From: a virus
DNA length: 21,031 bases
Virus record (IMG/VR): IMGVR_UViG_3300013132_000311
Location: 1 to 21,031 of that record
Direction: 5' to 3' (one strand)
The notes under the pieces are model-generated. The model saw nothing but the letters and a program-made list of their open reading frames with translations. It did no database searches and was not told where the DNA came from. A program made the translations under genes and the position numbers. Every line of letters begins with the position of its first letter. The first letter of the stretch is position 1. Below are positions 14,276-20,600 of this stretch, one piece after another.

Positions 14276-15091
14276 ATGCAAAAAATTCAAGTTTATTTAT
14301 ATCCAAATCGTATTACAGTACTTACCAATTTGGATGAAAATCTCACTAATACGGAGTGGAGAATTGTGTACCAACGACAAGTAAAAATATATAAAGGTAT
14401 TGATAATATCATAGAAATTGAAGTAAAAAATAATGATCAAAAACGAGTTGAAATTGGTATTAGTCAAATAAAACTAGTTTTAATGGATCAAAAACGAAAT
14501 GCTATCAATACTTATACAGCCCAAAGTTTAGAAGATAGCACTCAAGTAGGTCTTGCACGTCTTACTATACCTGCTAGTGACTTAACTAATTTAGATCCTC
14601 AATTTTTAAAATTTGCTATATTTCAAACTAATGATAATTTTGAAAATATATTGACCTACACGGATAGTCAATATGGTGCTATCGGTACTATTCAATTACT
14701 TGATGGTATTAATACTGTTACTACAACTACCCGTAAATATGATAGATGGACCACAGAGACTAATTATCAAAGCAGCAGATGGGAAGAAAGAAAGATTTGG
14801 TATATTAGTGAGGCTATTTTATTACAAGATTATAGGGCCCAATCTAATCAAGAAGTTACTTTAAAAATTAAAATGAATGACTATAGCGGTACCATTTACG
14901 TAGAAGGCACTGATATAGAAGTAATTGGTAATGAAGCATTCAAAGATCCAGATATCAAACTTGAATTTACTTGGGATGGTTATAATGGAGTTTGGACTAC
15001 TACTCCAATCAACATTCAAGATCTCACTTATCTTAGAGTGAAATATAGCAAAACTGCCGGTTCCATTGACTATGTAGAACTTGTAATGTAA
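14276..15091 (+). CDS. Probable virion/structural protein, 271 aa
   Basis: The protein is almost entirely beta-strand-like, rich in Thr, Asn, Ile and Val, without Cys or catalytic motifs. It begins MQKIQVYLYPNRITVLTNLD and has RIVYQRQVKIYKGIDNIIEI, then LARLTIPASDLTNLDPQFLK, SQYGAIGTIQLLDG and a C-terminal domain with TWDGYNGVWTTTPINI and a final VKYSKTAGSIDYVELVM. This composition and the exact late promoter upstream suggest a tail, neck or head-decoration component; I recall proteins with this start from marine myophages. I choose ATG 14276 because GGGGA (14266-14270) lies just before it and the predicted late transcript begins after the other in-frame ATG at 14261. Confidence 0.7.
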   Translation: MQKIQVYLYPNRITVLTNLDENLTNTEWRIVYQRQVKIYKGIDNIIEIEVKNNDQKRVEIGISQIKLVLMDQKRNAINTYTAQSLEDSTQVGLARLTIPASDLTNLDPQFLKFAIFQTNDNFENILTYTDSQYGAIGTIQLLDGINTVTTTTRKYDRWTTETNYQSSRWEERKIWYISEAILLQDYRAQSNQEVTLKIKMNDYSGTIYVEGTDIEVIGNEAFKDPDIKLEFTWDGYNGVWTTTPINIQDLTYLRVKYSKTAGSIDYVELVM

Positions 15092-15094
15092 AAT
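15066..15094 (+). promoter_or_regulatory. Sigma-70-like promoter TTGACT-17-TAAAAT
   Basis: TTGACT (15066-15071) and TAAAAT (15089-15094) are spaced by 17 bases, each one mismatch from consensus. AAGGT and ATGA follow, exactly as at 8319-8327. It overlaps the end of the structural gene and would let the primase be transcribed separately and early. The predicted start is at or beside ATG 15100. Confidence 0.5.
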
Positions 15095-15099
15095 AAGGT

Positions 15100-16062
15100 A
15101 TGACCCTAATAAGTGATACTCTACAAACTTATCTGCCTTATAAACGTAAACATACCCCAAGCGGTTGGATCAGTTTCAATGCCGTTTGTTGTGATGATCG
15201 GCGTAATAGAGGTGGCTTCATAAGTGACGGCAATAGTATAAGTTATCACTGCTTTAATTGTGGGTTTAAAGCCAGTTGGCAACCTGGTAGAACAGTTAGT
15301 CAAAAACTTAGAAAATTATTCCAACTGCTCAGTGTCCCAGATGACGTGATATCAAAATTAACTATAGACGCACTACGTCATCGTGATGTATCCAATGATA
15401 AAATCACTTATTCAATACCTAAATTTGAACCTAGAGAATTACCTAGAGGATCTCTAGCCATTAATGACATTATCAATGATCCTCCAGATGACTTAATTCC
15501 AATACTAGAATATATATTAAGTCGCGGACTAACATTAGATGATTATGATTTTTATTGGACTCCTGAAGAAGGATTTAATAATAGATTGATTATTCCTTAT
15601 TACTATAAAGGTAGTATTGTAGGCTATACCGCACGTAGAATTGATGATGGAAAACCAAAATATCTAGCAGAACAACAACCAGGATATGTGTTTAATTTAG
15701 ATGCTCAAAATGATAATAGAAAATATGTTATAGTATGTGAAGGTCAATTTGATGCTATTAGTATTGGTGCTGTTAGTGTTAACGGTAGCGAAATTAGTGA
15801 GGGCCAAAGATTATTGATAAATCAATTACAACGTAAGGTCATTGTAGTTCCAGATAGAGATAAGGCAGGATTTAAAATGATAGATACTGCTTTAAGATAT
15901 GATTGGTCATTGAGTTTTCCACCTTGGGAAACTAATATAAAAGATATAAACGAATCTATTCTACACTATGGAAAAGTAAAAACATTAATAATGATTATTG
16001 ACTCAATTCAGACTAGTGAAGTTAAAGTAAAACTTAAGGAAAAAGAATGGTTAAAATATTAA
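15100..16062 (+). CDS. 61: DNA primase, T4 gp61-like
   Basis: The primase makes RNA primers for lagging-strand synthesis and works in a complex with the replicative helicase (gp41 in T4). At 320 aa it is close to T4 gp61 in length. The N-terminus has a zinc-site pattern: Cys30/Cys31 followed by DDRRNRGGF and SYHCFNCGFKASW (Cys51, Cys54). FNNRLIIPYYYKGSIVGYTA (159-178) corresponds to the strand pair before the TOPRIM fold. TOPRIM residues are VIVCEGQFDAISIG (Glu214), VVPDRDKAGF (Asp252, Asp254) and IKDINES (Asp282). It starts two bases after AAGG, behind a sigma-70-like promoter. Unlike in T4, where genes 61 and 41 are neighbours, two cargo genes separate it here from the helicase. Confidence 0.9.
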   Translation: MTLISDTLQTYLPYKRKHTPSGWISFNAVCCDDRRNRGGFISDGNSISYHCFNCGFKASWQPGRTVSQKLRKLFQLLSVPDDVISKLTIDALRHRDVSNDKITYSIPKFEPRELPRGSLAINDIINDPPDDLIPILEYILSRGLTLDDYDFYWTPEEGFNNRLIIPYYYKGSIVGYTARRIDDGKPKYLAEQQPGYVFNLDAQNDNRKYVIVCEGQFDAISIGAVSVNGSEISEGQRLLINQLQRKVIVVPDRDKAGFKMIDTALRYDWSLSFPPWETNIKDINESILHYGKVKTLIMIIDSIQTSEVKVKLKEKEWLKY

Positions 16063-16202
16063 AAATAATAAAAGATTTCTTGTGTACAGGATGTCCTATG
16101 TTGTTAAACACCAGTTTAAATATTAAAGGACAACCTTTAATACACGATGAAAAAGGCGCAAAAGAATTTGAAGAATTATATGGTACAAAAGTCTTTATAT
16201 AA
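16047..16202 (+). CDS. 51-aa remnant of a carbamoyltransferase C-terminus (likely decayed gene)
   Basis: A reading frame of 51 residues starts at ATG 16047 inside the last bases of the primase and stops at 16200-16202. Its core, GCPMLLNTSLNIKGQPLIHD, closely matches the 'G-x-P-x-L-L-N-T-S-F-N-x-x-G-E-P-x-V' motif found near the C-terminus of NodU/CmcH-type carbamoyltransferases. AKEFEELYGTKVFI follows, like the 'A-x-x-x-F-x-x-x-G-x-D-x-x-V-I' helix and strand of that family. Full proteins of the family exceed 500 residues and need an N-terminal domain, so this piece cannot be active alone. It is most likely what is left after deletion of a phage carbamoyltransferase gene, perhaps still translated. 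It precedes a methyltransferase by 9 bases. Confidence 0.6.
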   Translation: MVKILKIIKDFLCTGCPMLLNTSLNIKGQPLIHDEKGAKEFEELYGTKVFI

Positions 16203-16211
16203 GGATAAAAA

Positions 16212-17219
16212 ATGAACCTAATTGAAAAAATTCAGGAGAATAAAGACCCTGGATTGCATCCAGATGAAATAAATGGATTGGTTAATAAATTAAATGGTTA
16301 TGCTAAAATATATGAAAAGTTAACTAGAAACATTCAAGTAGAAGATCTATTACATGTGGATATTATGTATTATAGAAATAGATATGAAGATCTTTTGCCC
16401 TATGATTTTGATGCAACTAGAAAGCATTATATCTATTATGGATCACAAGAAGGTAGACATGCTAGTCCTTTTAGTACACGGGAATCATTCGGAGATTATG
16501 TGCAAAGTTACGTCAGCGCAAAAATATTAGAGATTGGACCGTTCACTAGACCTTTAGTAAAAGGATCTAATGTAAAATATGCAGATACATATGACACAGA
16601 TACTTTAAGACATAGAGCCACAAATTTTGGAATGAATCCAGATGAGGTATGTGATGTTCACTATGTTATACCTGAAATAAGTTTGACTGCTATAAAAGAT
16701 AAGTTTGATATTGTAGTTACCAGTCATAATATAGAACATCAACCAAATTTTGTTAAACATCTTAATGAAGTTTATGATTTATTGAACCCAGGCGGAAAAT
16801 TTTGTTTGGTAGTTCCAGATCATAGATTTTGCTTTGATGCTAATATGCCTTTGACAAATATAGGTGATATATTAGATGCATATTACAGTAACAGAAAACT
16901 TCATACTTTAAAAAACTTAGTACAACACTATACATATAAAGTACACAATGATGCTAAAGAACATTGGCAGTATTACAATAGTAATACTAGGAGTTTATAT
17001 CAACCTACTGATGCTATCAAAGTGATGAATACCTTAATTAACTATGCTAATGCAGATAAAGAATTTTATTTAGATGCACATGCTTGGTATTTTACTCCTT
17101 GGAATTTTAGTGACATTGTAAATTGTTTAATAAAATTGGAATTAATTAAATTTGATCGAATTCTTTGTAATGGCACAGTGGAAAACAATCAAGAATTTAC
17201 TGTTATATTGGAAAAATAA
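16212..17219 (+). CDS. SAM-dependent methyltransferase with extra N-terminal glycan-type domain, 335 aa
   Basis: The second half is a class I methyltransferase: KILEIGPFTRPLVKG (104-118; motif I in its 'E-I-G-P' form), YADTYDTD (123-130), DIVVTSHNIEHQPNFVKHLN (166-185) and LLNPGGKFCLVVPDHR (190-205). The N-terminal 90 residues contain DIMYYRNRYEDLL and ATRKHYIYYGSQEGRHASPF. This follows the 'Y-D ... H-Y-x-x-x-G-x-x-E-G-R-x-P' motif often fused to glycosyltransferases and methyltransferases of polysaccharide clusters. A sugar or glycolipid substrate is therefore likely. AAGG (16201-16204) lies 7 bases before ATG 16212. With the carbamoyltransferase remnant it forms a cargo insert between primase and helicase. 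Its stop abuts the helicase ATG at 17220. Confidence 0.83.
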   Translation: MNLIEKIQENKDPGLHPDEINGLVNKLNGYAKIYEKLTRNIQVEDLLHVDIMYYRNRYEDLLPYDFDATRKHYIYYGSQEGRHASPFSTRESFGDYVQSYVSAKILEIGPFTRPLVKGSNVKYADTYDTDTLRHRATNFGMNPDEVCDVHYVIPEISLTAIKDKFDIVVTSHNIEHQPNFVKHLNEVYDLLNPGGKFCLVVPDHRFCFDANMPLTNIGDILDAYYSNRKLHTLKNLVQHYTYKVHNDAKEHWQYYNSNTRSLYQPTDAIKVMNTLINYANADKEFYLDAHAWYFTPWNFSDIVNCLIKLELIKFDRILCNGTVENNQEFTVILEK

Positions 17220-18629
17220 ATGACTAGACAAAATGCTGACTATGGATATGATATTCAAAAAGTTTATTTAGAACTAATGCTTAACGATTCTCAAACATTT
17301 GTAAGGTGTCAAAGTATTTTTGATCATGAACTATTCGATCGTCGTTTACAAGTGACGGCCAAGTTTATTAATGATTATGTGGTAGAACATAATGTATTAC
17401 CCACATATGATATCGTTAATGCTGCTACTAGCACAGATTTAAAAGATCCTGGACAAATTAGAGACGAACATTATGATTGGCTACTTCAAGATTTTGAAAC
17501 TTTTATTAGACACAAAGGTCTTGAACGTGCTATAATTCATAGCGCAGACTTATTGGAAAAAGGTGAATACGGTCCTGTAGAAGATTTAATCAAGAAGGCA
17601 GTACAAATTGGTCTAACTAAGGACATGGGAACTGACTACTTTGAAGATCCTAGAGCAAGACTATTAAAGATCAAAGATAAAAATGGACAAGTTACTACAG
17701 GTTGGAAGGCACTTGACCAAAGATTATTCGGTGGATTTAATAGAGGTGAACTCAATATCTTTGCTGGTGGTAGTGGTGCAGGTAAAAGTTTATTCTTGGC
17801 CAACTTAGGATTGAATTGGGCTCAACAAGGACTTAACGCACTTTACATCACATTAGAACTTAGTGAAGAACTAGTAGGCTTAAGAATTGATAGTATGGTA
17901 TCAAATATATCTACTAAAGAAATCTTTAGACAAATTGATGAAGTTGAAATGAAGGTACGTGTACTAGGAAAGAAAAGTGGAAACTATCAAATAAAATACT
18001 TACCTAGTGGTAAAACTGCCAATGACATACGCAGTTATATGAAAGAGTATGAAGTAAAAACTGGAAATAAAATTGATGTATTACTAATTGATTACTTAGA
18101 CTTGTTGATGCCAATTAGTAGGAAAATTAGTAGTGAAAATTTATTTATTAAGGATAAGTTTGTTAGTGAAGAACTGAGAAATTTAGCTGTGGAAAAAAAT
18201 GTTGTATTAGTCACAGCAGCACAGTTAAACAGAGGTGCGGTAGAAGAAATTGAATTTGATCATAGTCATATCAGTGGTGGGCTTAGTAAAATTCAAACTG
18301 CTGATAATGTGTTCGGAATCTATACCAGTAGGCAAATGAGAGAAAATGGCAGATATCAAATACAACTTATGAAAACTCGTAGTAGTAGCGGTGTTGGTAC
18401 TAAAATTGATCTAGCATTTGACATGGATACTCTACGTATTCAGGACTTGGAAGAAGGTGATGCTCCAGAATATAAGAGTGGAAATAATGTATTAGAAAAC
18501 ATTAGACAGCGCAGCATGGCACAGCGTGATGACCCTACCCAAGGTCTTAGCGTGAAGAATAGTGAAGTTAAAGTGGCCAGTAACAAACTTCGTGACTTAC
18601 TCAACAACTTGAACACCCAAGATATCTAG
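17220..18629 (+). CDS. 41: Replicative DNA helicase, T4 gp41/DnaB-like
   Basis: This RecA-fold hexameric helicase unwinds DNA ahead of the replication fork and partners the primase. At 469 aa it matches T4 gp41 (475 aa). The N-terminal 130 residues are helical (DnaB-N-like). TGWKALDQRLFGGFNRGELN (160-179) leads to Walker A GGSGAGKS (183-190), YITLELSEELVGLRID (209-224), Walker B DVLLIDYLDLL (286-296), VTAAQLNRG (331-339) and KTRSSSGVGTKIDLAFD (385-401), which carries the basic residues of the arginine-finger region. The start is the ATG immediately after the stop of the methyltransferase, so translation is probably coupled. About 38 bases without a gene follow it. Confidence 0.93.
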   Translation: MTRQNADYGYDIQKVYLELMLNDSQTFVRCQSIFDHELFDRRLQVTAKFINDYVVEHNVLPTYDIVNAATSTDLKDPGQIRDEHYDWLLQDFETFIRHKGLERAIIHSADLLEKGEYGPVEDLIKKAVQIGLTKDMGTDYFEDPRARLLKIKDKNGQVTTGWKALDQRLFGGFNRGELNIFAGGSGAGKSLFLANLGLNWAQQGLNALYITLELSEELVGLRIDSMVSNISTKEIFRQIDEVEMKVRVLGKKSGNYQIKYLPSGKTANDIRSYMKEYEVKTGNKIDVLLIDYLDLLMPISRKISSENLFIKDKFVSEELRNLAVEKNVVLVTAAQLNRGAVEEIEFDHSHISGGLSKIQTADNVFGIYTSRQMRENGRYQIQLMKTRSSSGVGTKIDLAFDMDTLRIQDLEEGDAPEYKSGNNVLENIRQRSMAQRDDPTQGLSVKNSEVKVASNKLRDLLNNLNTQDI

Positions 18630-18655
18630 TAGCACTTAATACAACCGATTTTATC

Positions 18656-18663
18656 CGTAAATA
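18656..18663 (+). promoter_or_regulatory. Weak candidate late-type promoter (CGTAAATA)
   Basis: CGTAAATA lies in the 38-base gap after the helicase gene and ends four bases before ATG 18668. Only the TAAATA half fits the late consensus, and the spacing predicts a leaderless transcript. Positional evidence only. Confidence 0.25.
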
Positions 18664-18667
18664 CAAT

Positions 18668-18952
18668 ATGGACGAGATTGGAATAATCAGTCAATTATTA
18701 GAAATAGGTAGCCCTATTGCTGCGGCTATAGTAGCCTTTTATTTCGTTTACCTTACAATTAAGTTTATACTTGCAGGTGTGACTAGCAGTATTACTGGCA
18801 TGGGTAATACTATAAAAAGGCTAGATCATAGAGTATTCACTATGACTAATCAACTTATACAGATTGACGTAAAAGTTAGCACTGCTCTTGGGCTAAAACC
18901 AGACTATGAGAGGCTAAGTAGGGCTAACCTTAGAGATAAACGTAGAGACTAA
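18668..18952 (+). CDS. Small membrane protein with coiled-coil tail, 94 aa
   Basis: A single membrane segment spans about residues 15-38 (SPIAAAIVAFYFVYLTIKFI). The segment after it is amphipathic and helical (NTIKRLDHRVFTMTNQLIQI, then DVKVSTALGLKPDYERLSRA), with a basic C-terminus. The N-terminus is short and acidic, so topology is not obvious. I recall similar short proteins in marine T4-like phages without a known role; lysis, tail-assembly or membrane-docking roles are possible. It shares one base with the next start (TAATG at 18950-18954), and the next protein has the same plan (membrane segment then coiled coil), which suggests a functional pair. Confidence 0.75.
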   Translation: MDEIGIISQLLEIGSPIAAAIVAFYFVYLTIKFILAGVTSSITGMGNTIKRLDHRVFTMTNQLIQIDVKVSTALGLKPDYERLSRANLRDKRRD

Positions 18953-19269
18953 TGAACCCTAACGACTTCATTAATTTCATAAACAAATACGGGTTTACTA
19001 TCGTGTTTAGCGGCTGCTTGGGTGCATTAATTTGGTATATATGGAATTGGGTTACTAAAGAAATCAAACCTGTTATTGGACAGGCTAACGAAACACTGCT
19101 TGAACTAATCGATCGTGTGCGTATGCTGGATAACGATTTAATCAGATTAAATCAAAAAGTTGAAACTGTTATGGAACTTAGAGGTGAACGTATTGAAAAA
19201 GAAACTGAACAGTTTGAAGACTTAATCAATAATCAACCACCAAATAAAACTGAAAACGGGAACAAATAG
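18952..19269 (+). CDS. Small membrane protein with coiled-coil tail, 105 aa
   Basis: One membrane segment covers about residues 14-34 (GFTIVFSGCLGALIWYIWNW). It is followed by a heptad-like helix, QANETLLELIDRVRMLDNDL then IRLNQKVETVMELRGERIEK, and a polar Asn/Pro-rich end. It resembles the preceding protein in plan: both have 'R-x-L-D' followed by 'L-I-x-h-x-x-K-V' within the helix, so the two may be ancient duplicates or partners in one complex. The 3' end overlaps the minus-strand gene 19222-19437 by 48 bases. No function is recognised. Confidence 0.75.
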   Translation: MNPNDFINFINKYGFTIVFSGCLGALIWYIWNWVTKEIKPVIGQANETLLELIDRVRMLDNDLIRLNQKVETVMELRGERIEKETEQFEDLINNQPPNKTENGNK

Positions 19270-19437
19270 TAATAAAATTCCTACTGTTTGTCTTTGAAAC
19301 ATCTCAGTTTCAAACCGTTCAATCTCACTAGGATTTAGGCTTTGTCTTACTTCTTTAGGCAATGAAGCAAAGCCAGTAATGAATAATACTAGTCCATAAA
19401 CTAAAAATACCAAGTATATACTATATATAATTATCAT
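19222..19437 (-). CDS. Small protein with two membrane segments, 71 aa
   Basis: Two hydrophobic segments, about residues 4-22 (IYSIYLVFLVYGLVLFITG) and 51-69 (TVGILLLFVPVFSFIWWLI), flank a charged loop (SLPKEVRQSLNPSEIERFET). This is the size and layout of a small hairpin membrane protein, such as a two-segment holin, but nothing in the sequence proves that role. Its ATG lies one base after the stop of the minus-strand gene upstream (19439-19837), with AGAGAAG just before it, so the two are likely co-translated. The end overlaps the opposite-strand gene by 48 bases. Confidence 0.65.
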   Translation of the reverse strand: MIIIYSIYLVFLVYGLVLFITGFASLPKEVRQSLNPSEIERFETEMFQRQTVGILLLFVPVFSFIWWLIID

Positions 19438-19438
19438 T

Positions 19439-19837
19439 TCATTCTTCTCTGCGCCAGTTATAGTCTGGATAACACTGTCTAGGAATTATTTTCTTATCTA
19501 TGGTGATAACCCATATGTACTCACACATACGCTTTAAAACCTCTGTTTGATTCTGTTGGTTCTTATCTAATCGTTTAAAATTAGTTTGACTGGTTTGGTT
19601 GTAAGTGTCATACCAACTGATAACTTTTTGCTGATCTTCCAAACGTTTTTCCAATGCCTCCACACGTAGGAGTAATTTATCATCTTCAATTGTTACTTGT
19701 ACTATGGGTTCCTGTTTAGGCTGCTGCATCCTATAGACATGTACAAGATAACTGACATTTAGTACAAATACGACGCCAACCCAAAACCTCCAAGTACGTT
19801 CAAACCATTTTAAAATAGCATATAAATTGATTAACAT
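19439..19837 (-). CDS. Membrane-anchored coiled-coil protein, 132 aa
   Basis: I start at ATG 19837. The upstream in-frame extension to 19996 lies inside the overlapping gene 19845-20087 and reads like out-of-frame sequence. The protein has a short basic N-terminus, a membrane segment at about 18-35 (FWVGVVFVLNVSYLVHVY), a Gln/Pro linker and a coiled coil (DKLLLRVEALEKRLEDQQKV, 53-72). A C-terminal part with two cysteines (105 and 122) and a very polar end (NWRREE) follows. A single N-terminal anchor with a coiled-coil ectodomain is the layout of inner-membrane spanins, but also of many other proteins. Its ATG is 8 bases after the stop of the gene before it. Confidence 0.65.
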   Translation of the reverse strand: MLINLYAILKWFERTWRFWVGVVFVLNVSYLVHVYRMQQPKQEPIVQVTIEDDKLLLRVEALEKRLEDQQKVISWYDTYNQTSQTNFKRLDKNQQNQTEVLKRMCEYIWVITIDKKIIPRQCYPDYNWRREE

Positions 19838-19844
19838 ATAGTAT

Positions 19845-20087
19845 TTATTGTCTACTTTTGAGTCTTTCCAACTCACTGTGCAGTTCACGATGACGATTAT
19901 GTAGTCTACGAATTTCCTGTTGCAATACAGCAATTTGGCGCTGCAACAAACGAACAACATCATAATCCTGTGGACTTTGTTTAACATTGTCCCCACCTAA
20001 GGTCAAGGGGCTGGCATTACTACTGATAGCAGTCTCTACATTATATTGCTCTTCAATCATATTACGCATTTCAATCATATTACGCAT
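19845..20087 (-). CDS. Small coiled-coil protein with duplicated N-terminus, 80 aa
   Basis: The C-terminal half is a leucine/glutamine-rich coiled coil (VVRLLQRQIAVLQQEIRRLH, then NRHRELHSELERLKSRQ). The N-terminal half is low in structure, with Ser/Asn/Pro residues. The first 12 residues are two copies of MRNMIE, encoded by an 18-bp tandem duplication. I start at ATG 20087 because AAGGG (20095-20099) stands 7 bases before it and a TCTAAATA octamer (20106-20113) predicts a transcript starting near 20100. The in-frame ATG at 20105 would lie upstream of that. It is followed by the membrane-anchored coiled-coil gene, so the two proteins may interact. Function unknown. Confidence 0.65.
   Translation of the reverse strand: MRNMIEMRNMIEEQYNVETAISSNASPLTLGGDNVKQSPQDYDVVRLLQRQIAVLQQEIRRLHNRHRELHSELERLKSRQ
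20052..20087. repeat. 18-bp perfect tandem duplication (two copies)
   Basis: TTCAATCATATTACGCAT occurs twice without change at 20052-20069 and 20070-20087. On the minus strand each copy encodes MRNMIE and carries its own ATG start codon, so the repeat keeps the frame and adds six residues at the N-terminus. Confidence 0.95.
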
Positions 20088-20105
20088 TTCTTTACCCTTA
20101 TACAT

Positions 20106-20113
20106 TATTTAGA
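20106..20113 (-). promoter_or_regulatory. Candidate late-type promoter (TCTAAATA)
   Basis: On the minus strand TCTAAATA is followed after 6-7 bases by AAGGG and then ATG 20087. The geometry (promoter, short leader with ribosome binding site, start) is what a T4-type late unit would show. It is paired with the divergent CTTAAATA at 20124-20131. Confidence 0.4.
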
Positions 20114-20123
20114 ATACTTATCA

Positions 20124-20131
20124 CTTAAATA
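20124..20131 (+). promoter_or_regulatory. Candidate late-type promoter (CTTAAATA)
   Basis: CTTAAATA ends 18 bases before the TTG start at 20150. A transcript starting near 20137 would include the AGGA ribosome binding site at 20140-20143. It lies 10 bases from an opposite-facing TCTAAATA, so the short gap would be a divergent promoter pair. Confidence 0.4.
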
Positions 20132-20149
20132 CTTTATACAGGACCTAGT

Positions 20150-20581
20150 TTGAAAGTATTAGAAAACGCCTTTACCCACCTCTTTGAAGATACTTTGGAT
20201 CGACAAGGATGGATGGTACCAAAACCCTTGCAAAAGGTCATGATTTCTATTCTCATTAGCAAAGCGGATAAACCTAATTGGAAACCCACACCCAGCTATG
20301 CTCAACTGTACGTTACTGCCCAAACACCACAGGCTCTTAAAAGTTTAGGTGATACTTGTTGGTTTACTAGAGCAGTATTTCCACAACTAGGAGAACGTAG
20401 AGGTATAAGCGCCAGTTATTATACAGACCTAGGACAGGGCTGCTACAGTAGATTATTACAACATACAGGACCTGATCATAATATAGAACTGATGATTAAG
20501 CACTTTGACTTCCTAGCTGAAGTGGCCTACACTGTGGTACACAGTCAAGGACGCTTTAGAGAAATGTGGGACGACGAATAA
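20150..20581 (+). CDS. Conserved-looking hypothetical protein with TTG start, 143 aa
   Basis: The protein is rich in aromatic residues and probably globular and cytoplasmic: NAFTHLFEDTLDRQGWMVPK, PLQKVMISILISKADKPNWK, PSYAQLYVTAQTPQALKSLG, DTCWFTRAVFPQLGERRGIS and YYTDLGQGCYSRLL are clear blocks, ending FDFLAEVAYTVVHSQGRFRE. I recall comparable proteins in proteobacteria as well as phages, with no known function. No membrane segment or metal site is evident. The start is TTG 20150, supported by AGGA (20140-20143) six bases upstream and by the lack of any ATG in frame before residue 22. It lies 19 bases upstream of hemF, so an operon with it is possible. Confidence 0.72.
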   Translation: MKVLENAFTHLFEDTLDRQGWMVPKPLQKVMISILISKADKPNWKPTPSYAQLYVTAQTPQALKSLGDTCWFTRAVFPQLGERRGISASYYTDLGQGCYSRLLQHTGPDHNIELMIKHFDFLAEVAYTVVHSQGRFREMWDDE

Positions 20582-20587
20582 ATCTCT

Positions 20588-20595
20588 ACTAAATA
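20588..20595 (+). promoter_or_regulatory. Weak candidate late-type promoter (ACTAAATA)
   Basis: ACTAAATA fills most of the short gap before hemF and ends five bases before ATG 20601. T4 spacing would place the transcription start on that ATG. No Shine-Dalgarno sequence is visible. Evidence is positional only. Confidence 0.25.
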
Positions 20596-20600
20596 TGTGC

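Noticed and set aside
19838-19996. N-terminal extension of the membrane-anchored coiled-coil gene
   Set aside because: The added residues overlap the coiled-coil gene 19845-20087 in another frame and look like shadow sequence; ATG 19837 starts a sensible N-terminus.
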